From contig JAWKLJ010000001.1 of NCBI GenBank assembly GCA_041392805.1, positions 4,393,501 through 4,457,500 of the forward strand: a stretch of DNA of 64,000 nt, in the 5' to 3' direction. The notes under the pieces were generated by a model. It saw only the letters and a list, made by a program, of their open reading frames with translations. It had not been told where the DNA came from and made no database searches. This DNA comes from Saprospiraceae bacterium (lineage in GTDB: Bacteria > Bacteroidota > Bacteroidia > Chitinophagales > Saprospiraceae). Of the stretch, positions 1-8,194 are shown piece by piece (the first letter of the stretch is position 1; each line of letters starts with the position of its first letter). The translations under genes were made by a program, and so were the position numbers.

Positions 1-275
1 TCAAAAGGATTGATCGTAACCAAATCAGCAATTACTTCTACATCTATGACAAATTCGGTTGTTAAATTCGGGAAAGAAATTCGAGCCAAAAAATTGCCAA
101 ACGGATCCTGCTGCCAATTGATAAAATGATCTGCTGGCTGAATATTTAGTGAATAAGACAAAATTTTGCTGCGAGAATGTGGGGCAGGACGCAATCGAAT
201 AACCTGCGGAAATACTTTTATGGCTTTGTCGTAAATGTACTTAGTATGATGTCTGATGGCAACTTTAATACTCAT
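1..275 (-). CDS. Transglutaminase-like protein, N-terminal part (cut by window edge)
   Basis: Only the first 91 codons lie in the window, reading leftwards from an ATG at 273-275. The residues begin MSIKVAIRHHTKYIYDKAIK and continue through VIRLRPAPHS and a NWQQDPFGNFLARI segment. This is the usual pattern of the bacterial transglutaminase-like N-terminal region (beta-rich, about 80 residues) that precedes a Cys-His-Asp transglutaminase/protease core. The core itself is outside the window, so catalytic residues cannot be checked. The gene is divergent from the ATP-grasp/alpha-E/Anbu operon. These four families are known to occur together, which supports the call. Function (peptide cleavage or transfer acting with the ATP-grasp ligase) is inference from that context. 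Confidence 0.8.
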   Translation of the reverse strand, partial: MSIKVAIRHHTKYIYDKAIKVFPQVIRLRPAPHSRSKILSYSLNIQPADHFINWQQDPFGNFLARISFPNLTTEFVIDVEVIADLVTINPF

Positions 276-578
276 TATTCGGTGATTATGTCTTTTATTG
301 CAGAATTATTCTGTTTTTCGTTTTATACATTGAAAATAAAGAAGTTGTAACCATTCCAAACGAAATTATTTATTGGTAAATATCTCAAAAAAATAGCTTC
401 TTTTCTTTATTTTGAGTGCGATCTATTTCTTTTTACAGCTGGTTCTTTGACAAATCTCGTGATCTAAAGGCAATCATAAAAAGAAAGCAACACTTCCTTT
501 GGTCCTTTTTGCTTTCTTTTTATGATTGCCCACGAGATTTGTCAAAAAAGGTTACAGCTTAATTTATCACAATCGGGT
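276..578. other. Divergent intergenic region with inverted-repeat element
   Basis: About 300 bases separate the divergent transglutaminase-like and ATP-grasp genes. The left part (276-440) is AT-rich and must hold promoters for both directions, but no clean TTTG/TAnnTTTG pair was found. The right part (441-551) is a mobile-looking inverted repeat, described separately. An open reading frame runs from an ATG at 522 inside the repeat into the ATP-grasp gene. Confidence 0.6.
441..551. repeat. Inverted-repeat (MITE-like) element, copy A
   Basis: A long imperfect hairpin. The inner arms, 471-490 and 509-528, are a perfect 20-bp match around an 18-base loop (491-508). The outer arms (GGTTCTTTGACAAATCTCGTG and CACGAGATTTGTCAAAAAAGG) pair with few mismatches. 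A second full copy lies at 38074-38178 in the opposite orientation, judging by the asymmetric loop, and a half copy lies at 34537-34565. No transposase is encoded, so it would be a non-autonomous or REP-like element. The ATG at 522 lies inside the right arm. Confidence 0.85.
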
Positions 579-2036
579 ATGCAAAATGAGCTATTTAGCG
601 CCTATCAGATTCCTGAAGGTGTCTTAGATGAGGTGTACACAAAATTCCCAAATTCCTATTCATCATATGGTCTGATAAGGGATTTATTTCACGCCTTAAC
701 CTCTGCAGATTTTAAGAGACTAAATGAATATGCTAAACTATCTTTTTTGAACCAGGGGATTACCTATGCCGTTTACGACGAGATTAACGGTGGCACAGAA
801 AAAATATTCCCTTTTGATCTGTTTCCTAGGGTGATTCACAACGAAGAATGGAAATCCTTGGAAAAGGGCTTGCTACAGCGAAATATAGCGCTTAACCTTT
901 TTATAAAGGATATTTATACGGATCAAAAGATTCTAAAAGATAAAATAATACCAGAAGCATTAATTTTTTCCTCGCCTCATTATTCCAAAATGATGAAAGG
1001 GTTTGTACCCATTGGCGACATCTATTGCCATATTGCTGGTACCGACCTTATTCGTCATAAAGATGGCAACTTTTATGTCTTGGAAGATAATTTGCGGAAT
1101 CCTTCAGGGGTGAGCTACGTGCTGTCCAACCGAGAAACGATGAAGCGAACGCTTTCTGATATTTTCAAAGCGATAGCTGTCGAGACGGTCAGCCAATATC
1201 CGGCTATGTTATTGCAAACCCTGCAATCCGTTTCACCTTCCAAAGAAGAGGATCCCGTTTGTGTACTACTGACCCCTGGGCAATATAATTCGGCCTATTA
1301 TGAGCATTCCTTTCTAGCTCAAGCGATGGGGATAGATCTGGTGGAAGGAAAAGATTTATTTGTAGATAATGAGACGGTTTATTTGAAAACCATCCAGGGG
1401 GCACAAAAAGTAGATGTCATCTATCGTAGAATTGATGATGATTTTCTTGATCCCGTGGTTTTTCGGAAAGATTCGATGTTGGGCGTACCCAAACTAATGA
1501 GCGCCTATCTGGCAAAAAATGTGACCATTGTGAATGCACCAGGGACAGGTGTTTCCGATGATAAGGCAGTTTGCGCCTATGTCCCAGATATGATCCGCTA
1601 TTATTTAAAGGAAGCGCCACTTATTGAAAATGTACCTACCTACATTTGCGGACGGGAAAAAGACATGCAGTATGTCCTGGAACATTTAAATGAATTGGTG
1701 GTAAAACCGGTGGATATGTCAGGAGGATATGGCGTAACCATTTGTGATAGACTGAGCCAACAGGAACTGGAGGACGTAAAATTAAAACTTAAATCAAATC
1801 CACGAAACTTCATCGCCCAACCTAAAATGATGCTGTCTGTGCATAGTACTTACATTGAAGACAGTCATTGTTTTGAGCCGCGACATATTGACCTGCGGAC
1901 TTTCACCTTGATGGGCAAGCAGCAGGAGTATGTCTTACCTGGAGGTTTAACCCGGGTGGCACTCCGGAAAGGGAGCCTGATTGTAAATTCTTCTCAAGGC
2001 GGTGGATCTAAAGATACCTGGATTGTTACTAATTAA
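579..2036 (+). CDS. Circularly permuted ATP-grasp family protein (DUF404/DUF407)
   Basis: Predicted ATP-dependent carboxylate-amine (peptide) ligase of the circularly permuted ATP-grasp type. Family-typical segments include NPSGVSYVLSNRE, a YRRIDDDFLDP stretch, a VKPVDMSGGYGV glycine-rich nucleotide-binding loop and a DLRTFTLMGK segment near the C terminus. I place the start at the ATG at 579 (485 residues, beginning MQNELFSAYQ), because homologues of this family are about 470-490 residues. The same frame is open from an ATG at 522, but those first ~10 codons are the arm of the inverted-repeat element. It lies 9 bases before the alpha-E gene and is clearly in an operon with it. The substrate is unknown; peptide tagging is a hypothesis from the literature on this gene cluster. 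Confidence 0.88.
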   Translation: MQNELFSAYQIPEGVLDEVYTKFPNSYSSYGLIRDLFHALTSADFKRLNEYAKLSFLNQGITYAVYDEINGGTEKIFPFDLFPRVIHNEEWKSLEKGLLQRNIALNLFIKDIYTDQKILKDKIIPEALIFSSPHYSKMMKGFVPIGDIYCHIAGTDLIRHKDGNFYVLEDNLRNPSGVSYVLSNRETMKRTLSDIFKAIAVETVSQYPAMLLQTLQSVSPSKEEDPVCVLLTPGQYNSAYYEHSFLAQAMGIDLVEGKDLFVDNETVYLKTIQGAQKVDVIYRRIDDDFLDPVVFRKDSMLGVPKLMSAYLAKNVTIVNAPGTGVSDDKAVCAYVPDMIRYYLKEAPLIENVPTYICGREKDMQYVLEHLNELVVKPVDMSGGYGVTICDRLSQQELEDVKLKLKSNPRNFIAQPKMMLSVHSTYIEDSHCFEPRHIDLRTFTLMGKQQEYVLPGGLTRVALRKGSLIVNSSQGGGSKDTWIVTN

Positions 2037-2045
2037 TTATCGATT

Positions 2046-2987
2046 ATGCTAGCTAGAGTTGCTAATTCACTTTACTGGACTGGTAGATACATTGAACGTT
2101 CCGAACACCTCGCGCGCTATCTAAAGGTGCAATACTTCTCCATCCTGGATGCACCTATGAGTCAGAATAAAGACTTCATCCTCAAGTCTATCCTCAATAT
2201 GTACGGGATCGAATTTGATCCGACTGTGGAAGTCAATGAACAAGAAGTGTTGATGAACGTTGGGCTGAATCAGACGAATGAGGTTTCTATTTTTTCTACC
2301 ATAGCAGCTGCAAGGGAAAATGCCCGTAGTTTTCGCTACCTGATTTCCGTCGAGTTGTGGGAGGTCATTAACCAGTATTACTTATTTGTCAAAGAGTATA
2401 ATCCCGAATTTTATAAAACCCGGGGTTTATATGACTTTACCGTCAATGCTACTAAACATTGTGCCATCGTTCGATCCTACCTCGATCATACGGTCGTTCA
2501 TGATGATATTTGGATGTTTATCAAATTGGGTATTCGATTAGAAAGGGTGATCCAAATTATTCGTATTTTGCGAAGCAAATTGAATGATATTGAAGCTTTG
2601 ACCGATAATGGCTTTAATATTCCTTTAAAACAGTACCAATGGACCACCACGCTCAAGGTCTTGGAAGGATTTGACATGCATCGAAGGGTTTACCGGAAAA
2701 CGCCAAATCAAAAATCGATCTTCGATTTTCTCGTGATTAATCAAATTTTCCCCAGGTCTATCGCCTATAATTTTCGAAAAGTTGATGAATTGGTGAATAA
2801 GTTAAGTTTCAAGTACCCCCCTAATGCTGATGCTGATCTCCTTTTTCAAGTCGGCAAGTTGGCAAGTTATTTTAAATACCTCGAGTACGATGAAATCAAA
2901 GATGCATTACCCCAATTCCTAGATGATTCTTTAAAAAAGGTATATTCACTGCATAATAAAATTGGTGAGACGTTTTTTGAGGTCTAA
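2046..2987 (+). CDS. Alpha-E domain protein (DUF403)
   Basis: A 313-residue all-helical protein starting MLARVANSLYWTGRYIERSE, the hallmark N terminus of the alpha-E family. The same helical signature recurs inside the protein (AAARENARSFRYLIS). The family has no proven enzymatic role. It almost always sits next to the circularly permuted ATP-grasp and transglutaminase-like genes, and in some genomes is fused to the ATP-grasp domain, so it is thought to be a partner or substrate of the ligase. The gene is 22 bases upstream of the Anbu gene. Identification is firm; function is inferred from neighbours. Confidence 0.88.
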   Translation: MLARVANSLYWTGRYIERSEHLARYLKVQYFSILDAPMSQNKDFILKSILNMYGIEFDPTVEVNEQEVLMNVGLNQTNEVSIFSTIAAARENARSFRYLISVELWEVINQYYLFVKEYNPEFYKTRGLYDFTVNATKHCAIVRSYLDHTVVHDDIWMFIKLGIRLERVIQIIRILRSKLNDIEALTDNGFNIPLKQYQWTTTLKVLEGFDMHRRVYRKTPNQKSIFDFLVINQIFPRSIAYNFRKVDELVNKLSFKYPPNADADLLFQVGKLASYFKYLEYDEIKDALPQFLDDSLKKVYSLHNKIGETFFEV

Positions 2988-3009
2988 ACCACTAAAAACA
3001 AAATTTTAA

Positions 3010-3792
3010 ATGACTTATTGTTTAGGCATAAAATTAAAAAGTGGCCTAGTGGCTATAGCTGATACGAGGATTACCTCGGGATCAGAAACGACAACAGCCA
3101 AGAAGATATCTATCCATAAAAGTGGGAATAATAACCTCTTTATTATGACTTCTGGCCTTCGATCCATTAGAGATAAAGCAGTGACCTATTTTGAAGAAAT
3201 TTTGGAATCGGAGACCCTCGCCTTTGACAAAATGTACAAGGCCGTCAATGCCTTTGGCGAACAACTTCGGCGAGTGGCCAAAGAAGACAAGGCGTCACTA
3301 GCCGAAGCAGGTCTTTTTTTTAACCTGAATACGATTGTAGGTGGCCAGTTGGAACATGATAAAGAGCACAAACTGTATTTGCTATACCCCGAAGGGAATT
3401 GGATAGAAATCGGAGAAGCAACGCCTTTTACCATTATCGGCAATTCGGGTTATGGCAAACCTATTCTTAATAGGGCCATCAATTATGATTCTTCCATCAT
3501 TTTTGCTTTAAAAACAGGGTTTTTATCCTTTGATTCCACCCGGGTAAGTGCCAATGATGTAGGCTACCCCATAGATGTCATTATTTACATTAAGGATTCA
3601 AAGAAAATGCTCGAAAAACGATACACAGAAGAGCACACAGGCCACATTGGCGAGCTTTGGGGCAAACGCCTCAAGGATATCATCCATGAAATTCCAGACG
3701 AATGGGCCGAAAACCTCGTAGGGCAAACCGAGTTGATCTTACAACAGCAACAACAGCAATTAGAACAACAGCAACAACAGCAGCAACAATAA
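3010..3792 (+). CDS. Anbu, proteasome-type (Ntn) peptidase, with polyQ tail
   Basis: Ancestral beta-subunit (Anbu) peptidase of the proteasome/HslV superfamily, 260 residues. It begins MTYCLGIKLKSGLVAIADTR, placing Thr2 as the N-terminal nucleophile after Met removal, followed by the ADTR and SETTTAKKI segments that supply Asp and Lys of the active site. The TIVGGQ and IGNSGYGKPILNRA segments are typical of Anbu. It is the last gene of the ATP-grasp/alpha-E operon and is followed by a terminator. Odd: the last 16 residues are six Gln, Leu-Glu, then eight Gln, encoded by mixed CAA/CAG codons. Anbu proteins normally end without such a tail. Anbu assembles as open rings or helices in other bacteria; its physiological substrate is not known. 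Confidence 0.9.
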   Translation: MTYCLGIKLKSGLVAIADTRITSGSETTTAKKISIHKSGNNNLFIMTSGLRSIRDKAVTYFEEILESETLAFDKMYKAVNAFGEQLRRVAKEDKASLAEAGLFFNLNTIVGGQLEHDKEHKLYLLYPEGNWIEIGEATPFTIIGNSGYGKPILNRAINYDSSIIFALKTGFLSFDSTRVSANDVGYPIDVIIYIKDSKKMLEKRYTEEHTGHIGELWGKRLKDIIHEIPDEWAENLVGQTELILQQQQQQLEQQQQQQQQ

Positions 3793-3802
3793 TCGCGTCC
3801 AC

Positions 3803-3840
3803 AAAAAAAGCCCATCGGAAAACCGATGGGCTTTTTTTTG
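3803..3840. terminator. Bidirectional intrinsic terminator
   Basis: Stem AGCCCATCGG / CCGATGGGCT with an AAAA loop (3809-3832), flanked by an A tract on the left and eight T on the right. It can stop both the Anbu operon and the convergent pyrophosphatase gene. Confidence 0.9.
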
Positions 3841-3856
3841 ATTAAGACAGCTGAAG

Positions 3857-6025
3857 TTACGCGGCTAACATTGGTGCAATCACCAAGGCAACCACCGCCA
3901 TCAATTTCAATAAGATATTCAATGATGGACCAGAGGTATCTTTAAAAGGGTCACCCACTGTATCGCCTACAACGGCTGCTTTGTGAGGATCAGAGCCTTT
4001 GTAATACTTCTTACCTTGGATTTCAACGCCTTCTTCAAACATTTTTTTGGCATTATCCCATGCACCACCGGCATTTGATTGGAAAATGGCCATCAAAACA
4101 CCACAAACGGTTACACCAGCCAACAAACCGCCAAGCATCTCCGCTCCTCCACCGAATCCAATGACTACTGGCGATAACACAGCAATCAAACCCGGAAGAA
4201 CCATCTCGCGAATGGAAGCAGCAGTCGAAATTTCAACACACTTGCTGTATTCTGCTTTACCATCAGCCGCATCAAAGGTCTTTTGATCTGCTGCTGACCA
4301 ATCTTTGAATTCTTTGCTACCGTTGATTTTCATCACATTGAGGGCCGCTTTGAGCTCAGGGATATCAGCAAATTGGCGGCGAACTTCCTGGATCATATCC
4401 ATGGCAGCTCGACCTACCGCACCCATTGACAAGGCAGAGAATAAAAATGGCAGCATACCGCCTAATAATAAACCTGCCATCACTTTAGGGTCGGCAATAT
4501 TAATGGCCTCAATTTTTGCAGTCGTCATAAAGGCTGCAAAAAGAGCCAAAGCAGTCAACGCCGCAGAACCAATCGCAAATCCTTTTCCGATGGCTGCGGT
4601 CGTGTTACCAACGGCATCTAGTTTGTCCGTACGTCCACGAACTTCCTTGGGCAAGTCTGCCATCTCGGCAATACCACCGGCATTATCAGAAATAGGGCCA
4701 TAAGCATCAACAGCTAACTGAATACCCGTATTGGAAAGCATACCTACTGCGGCAATAGCAATACCATAAAGACCCGCAAACTCATGCGCGCCAATAATGG
4801 CCGCAGCCAAAATAACGATAGGAATAGCAGTTGATTGCATCCCTACTCCAAGACCTGCGATTATATTTGTGGCAGAGCCAGTAAGTGACTGATCCACAAT
4901 GCCTTTTACAGGTTTTGTGCCTGTGCCAGTATAATATTCGGTCACCATACCGATCAATAGCCCCGAAACGAGACCAATGATTACGGCCCAAAACACGCCC
5001 ATATTGGTATATGCCACACCCGCTGATTCCCAGGTAGAAGGCAAAATGGTCACTACGATACCAAAAGTAGCTGCCAGCATAATGCCAGAGGAAATAAATT
5101 CCCCTCTGTTAAGTGCTTTTTGTGGATCCCCCCCTTCTCTTACCTTCACAAAGAAAGTACCAAGGATAGAAGTAACAATGCCAATACCCGCTAAAATCAA
5201 GGGTAACAAAACAGCATTCAACCCGCCATATTCATTCGTAGTATCAAAACCCGCTACACCTATAAAGGTAGCTCCAAGTACCATCGTACCGATAATAGAA
5301 CCAACGTAAGATTCGAATAAATCGGCTCCCATACCCGCAACATCACCTACATTATCACCCACATTATCTGCAATGGTTGCCGGATTCAAGGGGTGGTCTT
5401 CAGGGATACCTGCTTCTACTTTTCCAACCAGGTCGGCTCCTACGTCAGCTGCTTTGGTATAAATACCGCCACCTACACGAGCAAATAATGCAATCGAAGA
5501 GGCACCAAATGAAAACCCTGTAATGACCGTGATCACCTTATTGATGTCCCATCCCATATTGGAATAAACCAGAAACAAAGTCCCCAAACCTAACACCCCT
5601 AATCCCACGACGCCTAGTCCCATCACTGAGCCACCTGCAAAGGCAACTTCAAGCGCACTCCCCAGGCTAGTACGGGCAGCATTAGTTGTTCTAACATTGG
5701 CTTTAGTTGCAATCCTCATTCCGAGGAAACCCGCCAAAGCCGAGCAGATTGCTCCTAGAATAAAAGAGACGGCCACCAACCAGGAGGAATCAGCCGCTTG
5801 GCTGCCACTCCAGGCTAATAAAGCGGCGACTACCACTACGAAAATGGCAAGTACACGATATTCCGCCTTAAGGAAAGCCATTGCCCCGTCGGCAATGTGC
5901 TTCGCAATTCTTTCCATGCGAGGCGTTCCTACTTCTTGTTTTGACACCCATGATGAACGCCAGAACGTATACAGTAGCGCCAATACGCCAAATACAGGAA
6001 TAGCATAAGTAATCGTTTGACCCAT
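3857..6025 (-). CDS. hppA: Membrane-bound ion-translocating pyrophosphatase
   Basis: A 722-residue polytopic protein that couples pyrophosphate hydrolysis to Na+ and/or H+ export. The substrate-binding signature YTKAADVGADLVGKVE and the repeated acidic motif DNVGDNVGD (about residues 217-226) are intact, as are the C-terminal GDTVGDPFKDTSGP residues. The GNTTA segment at about 472-476 has Ala where K+-independent enzymes have Lys. From knowledge of the family this predicts a K+-dependent enzyme, which includes the Na+-pumping and dual types; the pumped ion cannot be settled by eye. Length fits the family. It is monocistronic, with the Anbu terminator at its 3' side. A TAGATTTG -7 box lies about 105 bases upstream. 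Confidence 0.95.
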   Translation of the reverse strand: MGQTITYAIPVFGVLALLYTFWRSSWVSKQEVGTPRMERIAKHIADGAMAFLKAEYRVLAIFVVVVAALLAWSGSQAADSSWLVAVSFILGAICSALAGFLGMRIATKANVRTTNAARTSLGSALEVAFAGGSVMGLGVVGLGVLGLGTLFLVYSNMGWDINKVITVITGFSFGASSIALFARVGGGIYTKAADVGADLVGKVEAGIPEDHPLNPATIADNVGDNVGDVAGMGADLFESYVGSIIGTMVLGATFIGVAGFDTTNEYGGLNAVLLPLILAGIGIVTSILGTFFVKVREGGDPQKALNRGEFISSGIMLAATFGIVVTILPSTWESAGVAYTNMGVFWAVIIGLVSGLLIGMVTEYYTGTGTKPVKGIVDQSLTGSATNIIAGLGVGMQSTAIPIVILAAAIIGAHEFAGLYGIAIAAVGMLSNTGIQLAVDAYGPISDNAGGIAEMADLPKEVRGRTDKLDAVGNTTAAIGKGFAIGSAALTALALFAAFMTTAKIEAINIADPKVMAGLLLGGMLPFLFSALSMGAVGRAAMDMIQEVRRQFADIPELKAALNVMKINGSKEFKDWSAADQKTFDAADGKAEYSKCVEISTAASIREMVLPGLIAVLSPVVIGFGGGAEMLGGLLAGVTVCGVLMAIFQSNAGGAWDNAKKMFEEGVEIQGKKYYKGSDPHKAAVVGDTVGDPFKDTSGPSLNILLKLMAVVALVIAPMLAA

Positions 6026-6130
6026 ATTGCTTGTAATTTACATTGAGTTATATATTGGTTATGTCTATTAGTAAAGGCTCCATCCTTGAACAGATGAAGC
6101 CCTTACGAATAGGCTCTAGTTTGCGGGGGG

Positions 6131-6138
6131 CAAATCTA
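6131..6138 (-). promoter_or_regulatory. Possible -7 box (TAGATTTG) for hppA
   Basis: Read on the minus strand this is TAGATTTG, matching the Bacteroidota TAnnTTTG consensus, 105 bases before the hppA start. No TTTG -33 box at the expected 19-20 base spacing was seen, so only the -7 element supports it. Confidence 0.35.
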
Positions 6139-6222
6139 AGGCAATTTTACGGTTTGTCCTAATAGACAAGGAACTAGCTTGTTTTTTTGTAAAAAAAGAA
6201 CTGATTTTTAAACCTTTAGACA

Positions 6223-7230
6223 TTATTCGACTAATTGTATCAGGCCATATACCCCTTTTTCTTTTAAGACAGCATAGTATTTTTGTGCGGAAGAAAAATC
6301 CGAGAATTCTCCTGTAATCACTTTATATAATGCCTGTTTTCTTTCTAAGGTGGACTTAAGATGGATCTTTTCCCCTAACTTTTGCTCAAGTATGCGTTTG
6401 TCCGCCGCTGCCTTTTCGTAATTACTATGTATGCTTAGTTCGATATAATACTTCCGAGATGATCTTGGAGCCATAAAATCACTCGCAGGTACGGTTTGGT
6501 AAATGGGGGGCGGATTAGAAGGCGGCATATCGGGGCTATATTGATAAGTATTGTCGTTATTCAGGTAGCTGGAGGTGATTTCTGTTTCGATAGGCATCAT
6601 TTTAATCTTCGGATAGGATGCTGAGGCGGTAGGTGCAGTCTGCTGAAAAGGCACCTCAAGGTTGGTACTTTGATAGTCTACATCGCTAGTGGCAGCAATA
6701 ACCGTATTCGTATTTGCTTCTGTTTGTAAAGCAGGCCGGTAAAGAATGGTGTTCCGTTCGGGGCTGTCTAGAATGGAGAGCGGTTCGGCCATAGTAGGGC
6801 TAATGCGGTTTCGCGGATGGTCGTGTTTTCGAAGAATGGCCAATAACTCTTCTGTATCCAATGAATATTGCACTTTTTCGAGTAAAACACCTTGCGCGTT
6901 AAAAATAAGAATAGATGGTAATACCTTTATTTTGAATTGGTCAATATACCTTTGGTTGCGTTCATCATCGAAATTGATTTTTACAGGGAGAAAATTTTCT
7001 GCCACGAAATCATCAAGCAAAGGATCTTGAAAGGTATTTTCTTCAATCCATTCACAAATCATGCACCAATCTGCAGCAAAAAAAGCGAAATACATTTTGC
7101 CTTCCAGAGCAGCCATTTGGCGTACCTCTGATAAATCTTTTTGCAAAAATTCAATGTCGGCGCTGAGTTTCTCTGGCAGTAAGGAAGCAAAAAGTATAGC
7201 TACCAGGTAAATGTTCTTTTTTATAGACAT
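6223..7230 (-). CDS. Periplasmic thioredoxin-like protein with C-terminal SPOR domain
   Basis: Start taken at the ATG at 7228-7230, which gives a clean signal peptide (MSIKKNIYLVAILFASLLPE); the open frame extends 27 codons further upstream without such a signal. Residues 30-140 form a thioredoxin-like fold with the redox motif W-C-M-I-C (Cys56 and Cys59) and a cis-Pro segment KVLPSILIF. A Pro/Thr-rich linker follows, then from about residue 258 a SPOR-like domain (YYIELSIHSNYEKA ... YKVITGEFSDFSSAQKYYAVL) of the type that binds denuded peptidoglycan glycans. The combination suggests a thiol-disulfide or DUF255/thioredoxin-like protein held at the septum or cell wall. Partner and substrate are unknown. 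Total 335 residues; it stands alone. Confidence 0.75.
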   Translation of the reverse strand: MSIKKNIYLVAILFASLLPEKLSADIEFLQKDLSEVRQMAALEGKMYFAFFAADWCMICEWIEENTFQDPLLDDFVAENFLPVKINFDDERNQRYIDQFKIKVLPSILIFNAQGVLLEKVQYSLDTEELLAILRKHDHPRNRISPTMAEPLSILDSPERNTILYRPALQTEANTNTVIAATSDVDYQSTNLEVPFQQTAPTASASYPKIKMMPIETEITSSYLNNDNTYQYSPDMPPSNPPPIYQTVPASDFMAPRSSRKYYIELSIHSNYEKAAADKRILEQKLGEKIHLKSTLERKQALYKVITGEFSDFSSAQKYYAVLKEKGVYGLIQLVE

Positions 7231-7411
7231 GGGTTGTATGGTTTTATTATTTAATGGCATACAAATGACCTGGCGTCTAGTCGGAATAAATCTATTACGG
7301 CATAAACGCATAAAAGTTACGCTTAATGCGTATTCAACACATTAAATTTAGGTAAAAGGAAGATTGGACGTGGTTGTGGAAGAAGGCTAAACTGTCAAAA
7401 ACATAAATACG

Positions 7412-7915
7412 CTAACGAATTTTACATTTGACAAAATCAATAAGTGTTTGATGGTTGTGGATTAACTGCAAACTGGCATCATGCAATTGTTCATAATAAT
7501 CAATAATATGACGGAGGTCTTTGGGAAGTTCTTCTTTGCATTGCGCCTTAAAATTAATACATTTTGTCAAACCTTCGATATATTCTCGAATTTCTTCTGC
7601 CTTTTTGGCATATTGGTCAATAAGTGCTAAATCTCGACTAGAAAATTCCTGAAAATTTTCACTAGCCTCCAAGAAAGTCGTATCCTCACTTAAGTCTTTC
7701 TGAGTGAGGTCAAGAATAGAAACACGAAATAAACTGGCGAATTTTAATAAGTTACATATTTTGGGTTCTGCAGAACCATTCTCATAAGAAGCAATATTCC
7801 CACGGTTCAATCCTAATTTTTGGGCTAATTCTTCCTGAGAAAAACGCAGTTTTCGGCGCAAAGATTTGATATTACGCGGTAAAAGATTTGGTGTAGATGT
7901 GTTTACCAAGTTCAT
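7412..7915 (-). CDS. XRE-family HTH transcriptional regulator
   Basis: 167 residues. Residues 14-70 form a Cro/C1-type helix-turn-helix (NIKSLRRKLRFSQEELAQKL, then GLNRGNIASYENGSAEP, a textbook recognition helix with the YE-G-PK pattern). The remaining ~95 residues look like a helical or coiled-coil C-terminal domain with no recognised ligand-binding fold. It is divergent from the ECF sigma gene across 279 AT-rich bases, so it may regulate itself or that gene; this is inference only. Targets unknown. Confidence 0.85.
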   Translation of the reverse strand: MNLVNTSTPNLLPRNIKSLRRKLRFSQEELAQKLGLNRGNIASYENGSAEPKICNLLKFASLFRVSILDLTQKDLSEDTTFLEASENFQEFSSRDLALIDQYAKKAEEIREYIEGLTKCINFKAQCKEELPKDLRHIIDYYEQLHDASLQLIHNHQTLIDFVKCKIR

Positions 7916-7989
7916 TCCTATCCTGCTTTTGCTCTAATTGAAAAAAATCCTTGTCTTAAATTGTCTAATTTGAAAAAAGTATTACGATG

Positions 7990-7997
7990 CAAATCTA
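7990..7997 (-). promoter_or_regulatory. Possible -7 box (TAGATTTG) for the XRE gene
   Basis: On the minus strand TAGATTTG matches TAnnTTTG, 75 bases before the XRE start. No well-spaced -33 TTTG was found, so confidence is limited. Confidence 0.35.
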
Positions 7998-8128
7998 TAA
8001 TAGGATACAAATAAAGAGAATTTTAGTTTAAAATTGTTAATAATTTTAACATATCAAGCCTGACATGTCGACGTAATGTCACATTTGGAACATTTTTTGA
8101 TTATAGAATACATCGAACGGCAATTTTA

Positions 8129-8160
8129 TTTGCAAAATAATCGAGATTTCGGTAAATTTG
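8129..8160 (+). promoter_or_regulatory. Bacteroidota-type promoter for the ECF sigma gene
   Basis: TTTG at 8129-8132, then 20 bases, then TAAATTTG at 8153-8160: an exact fit to the -33 TTTG / -7 TAnnTTTG consensus of the primary sigma factor in this phylum. The predicted transcript start is around 8165, giving a leader of about 30 bases before the ATG at 8195. Confidence 0.7.
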
Positions 8161-8194
8161 TTAAAAATAATTACAAATAAAAATATCACCGGCT

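Noticed and set aside
522..578. N-terminal extension of the ATP-grasp gene as true coding sequence
   Set aside because: Mostly formed by the repeat arm; the ATG at 579 gives the family length. Kept as a finding, not as the annotated start.
3585..3815. Minus-strand frame rich in Cys opposite the polyQ tail
   Set aside because: It is the antisense reading of CAA/CAG codons; it overlaps Anbu and the terminator and has no start context.
4047..6008. Several plus-strand frames opposite hppA
   Set aside because: Antisense shadows of a well-conserved pyrophosphatase; no domain or start support.
7990..8060. Full promoter for the XRE gene
   Set aside because: Only the -7 box fits; no -33 TTTG at 19-21 bases, so it is listed at low confidence only.
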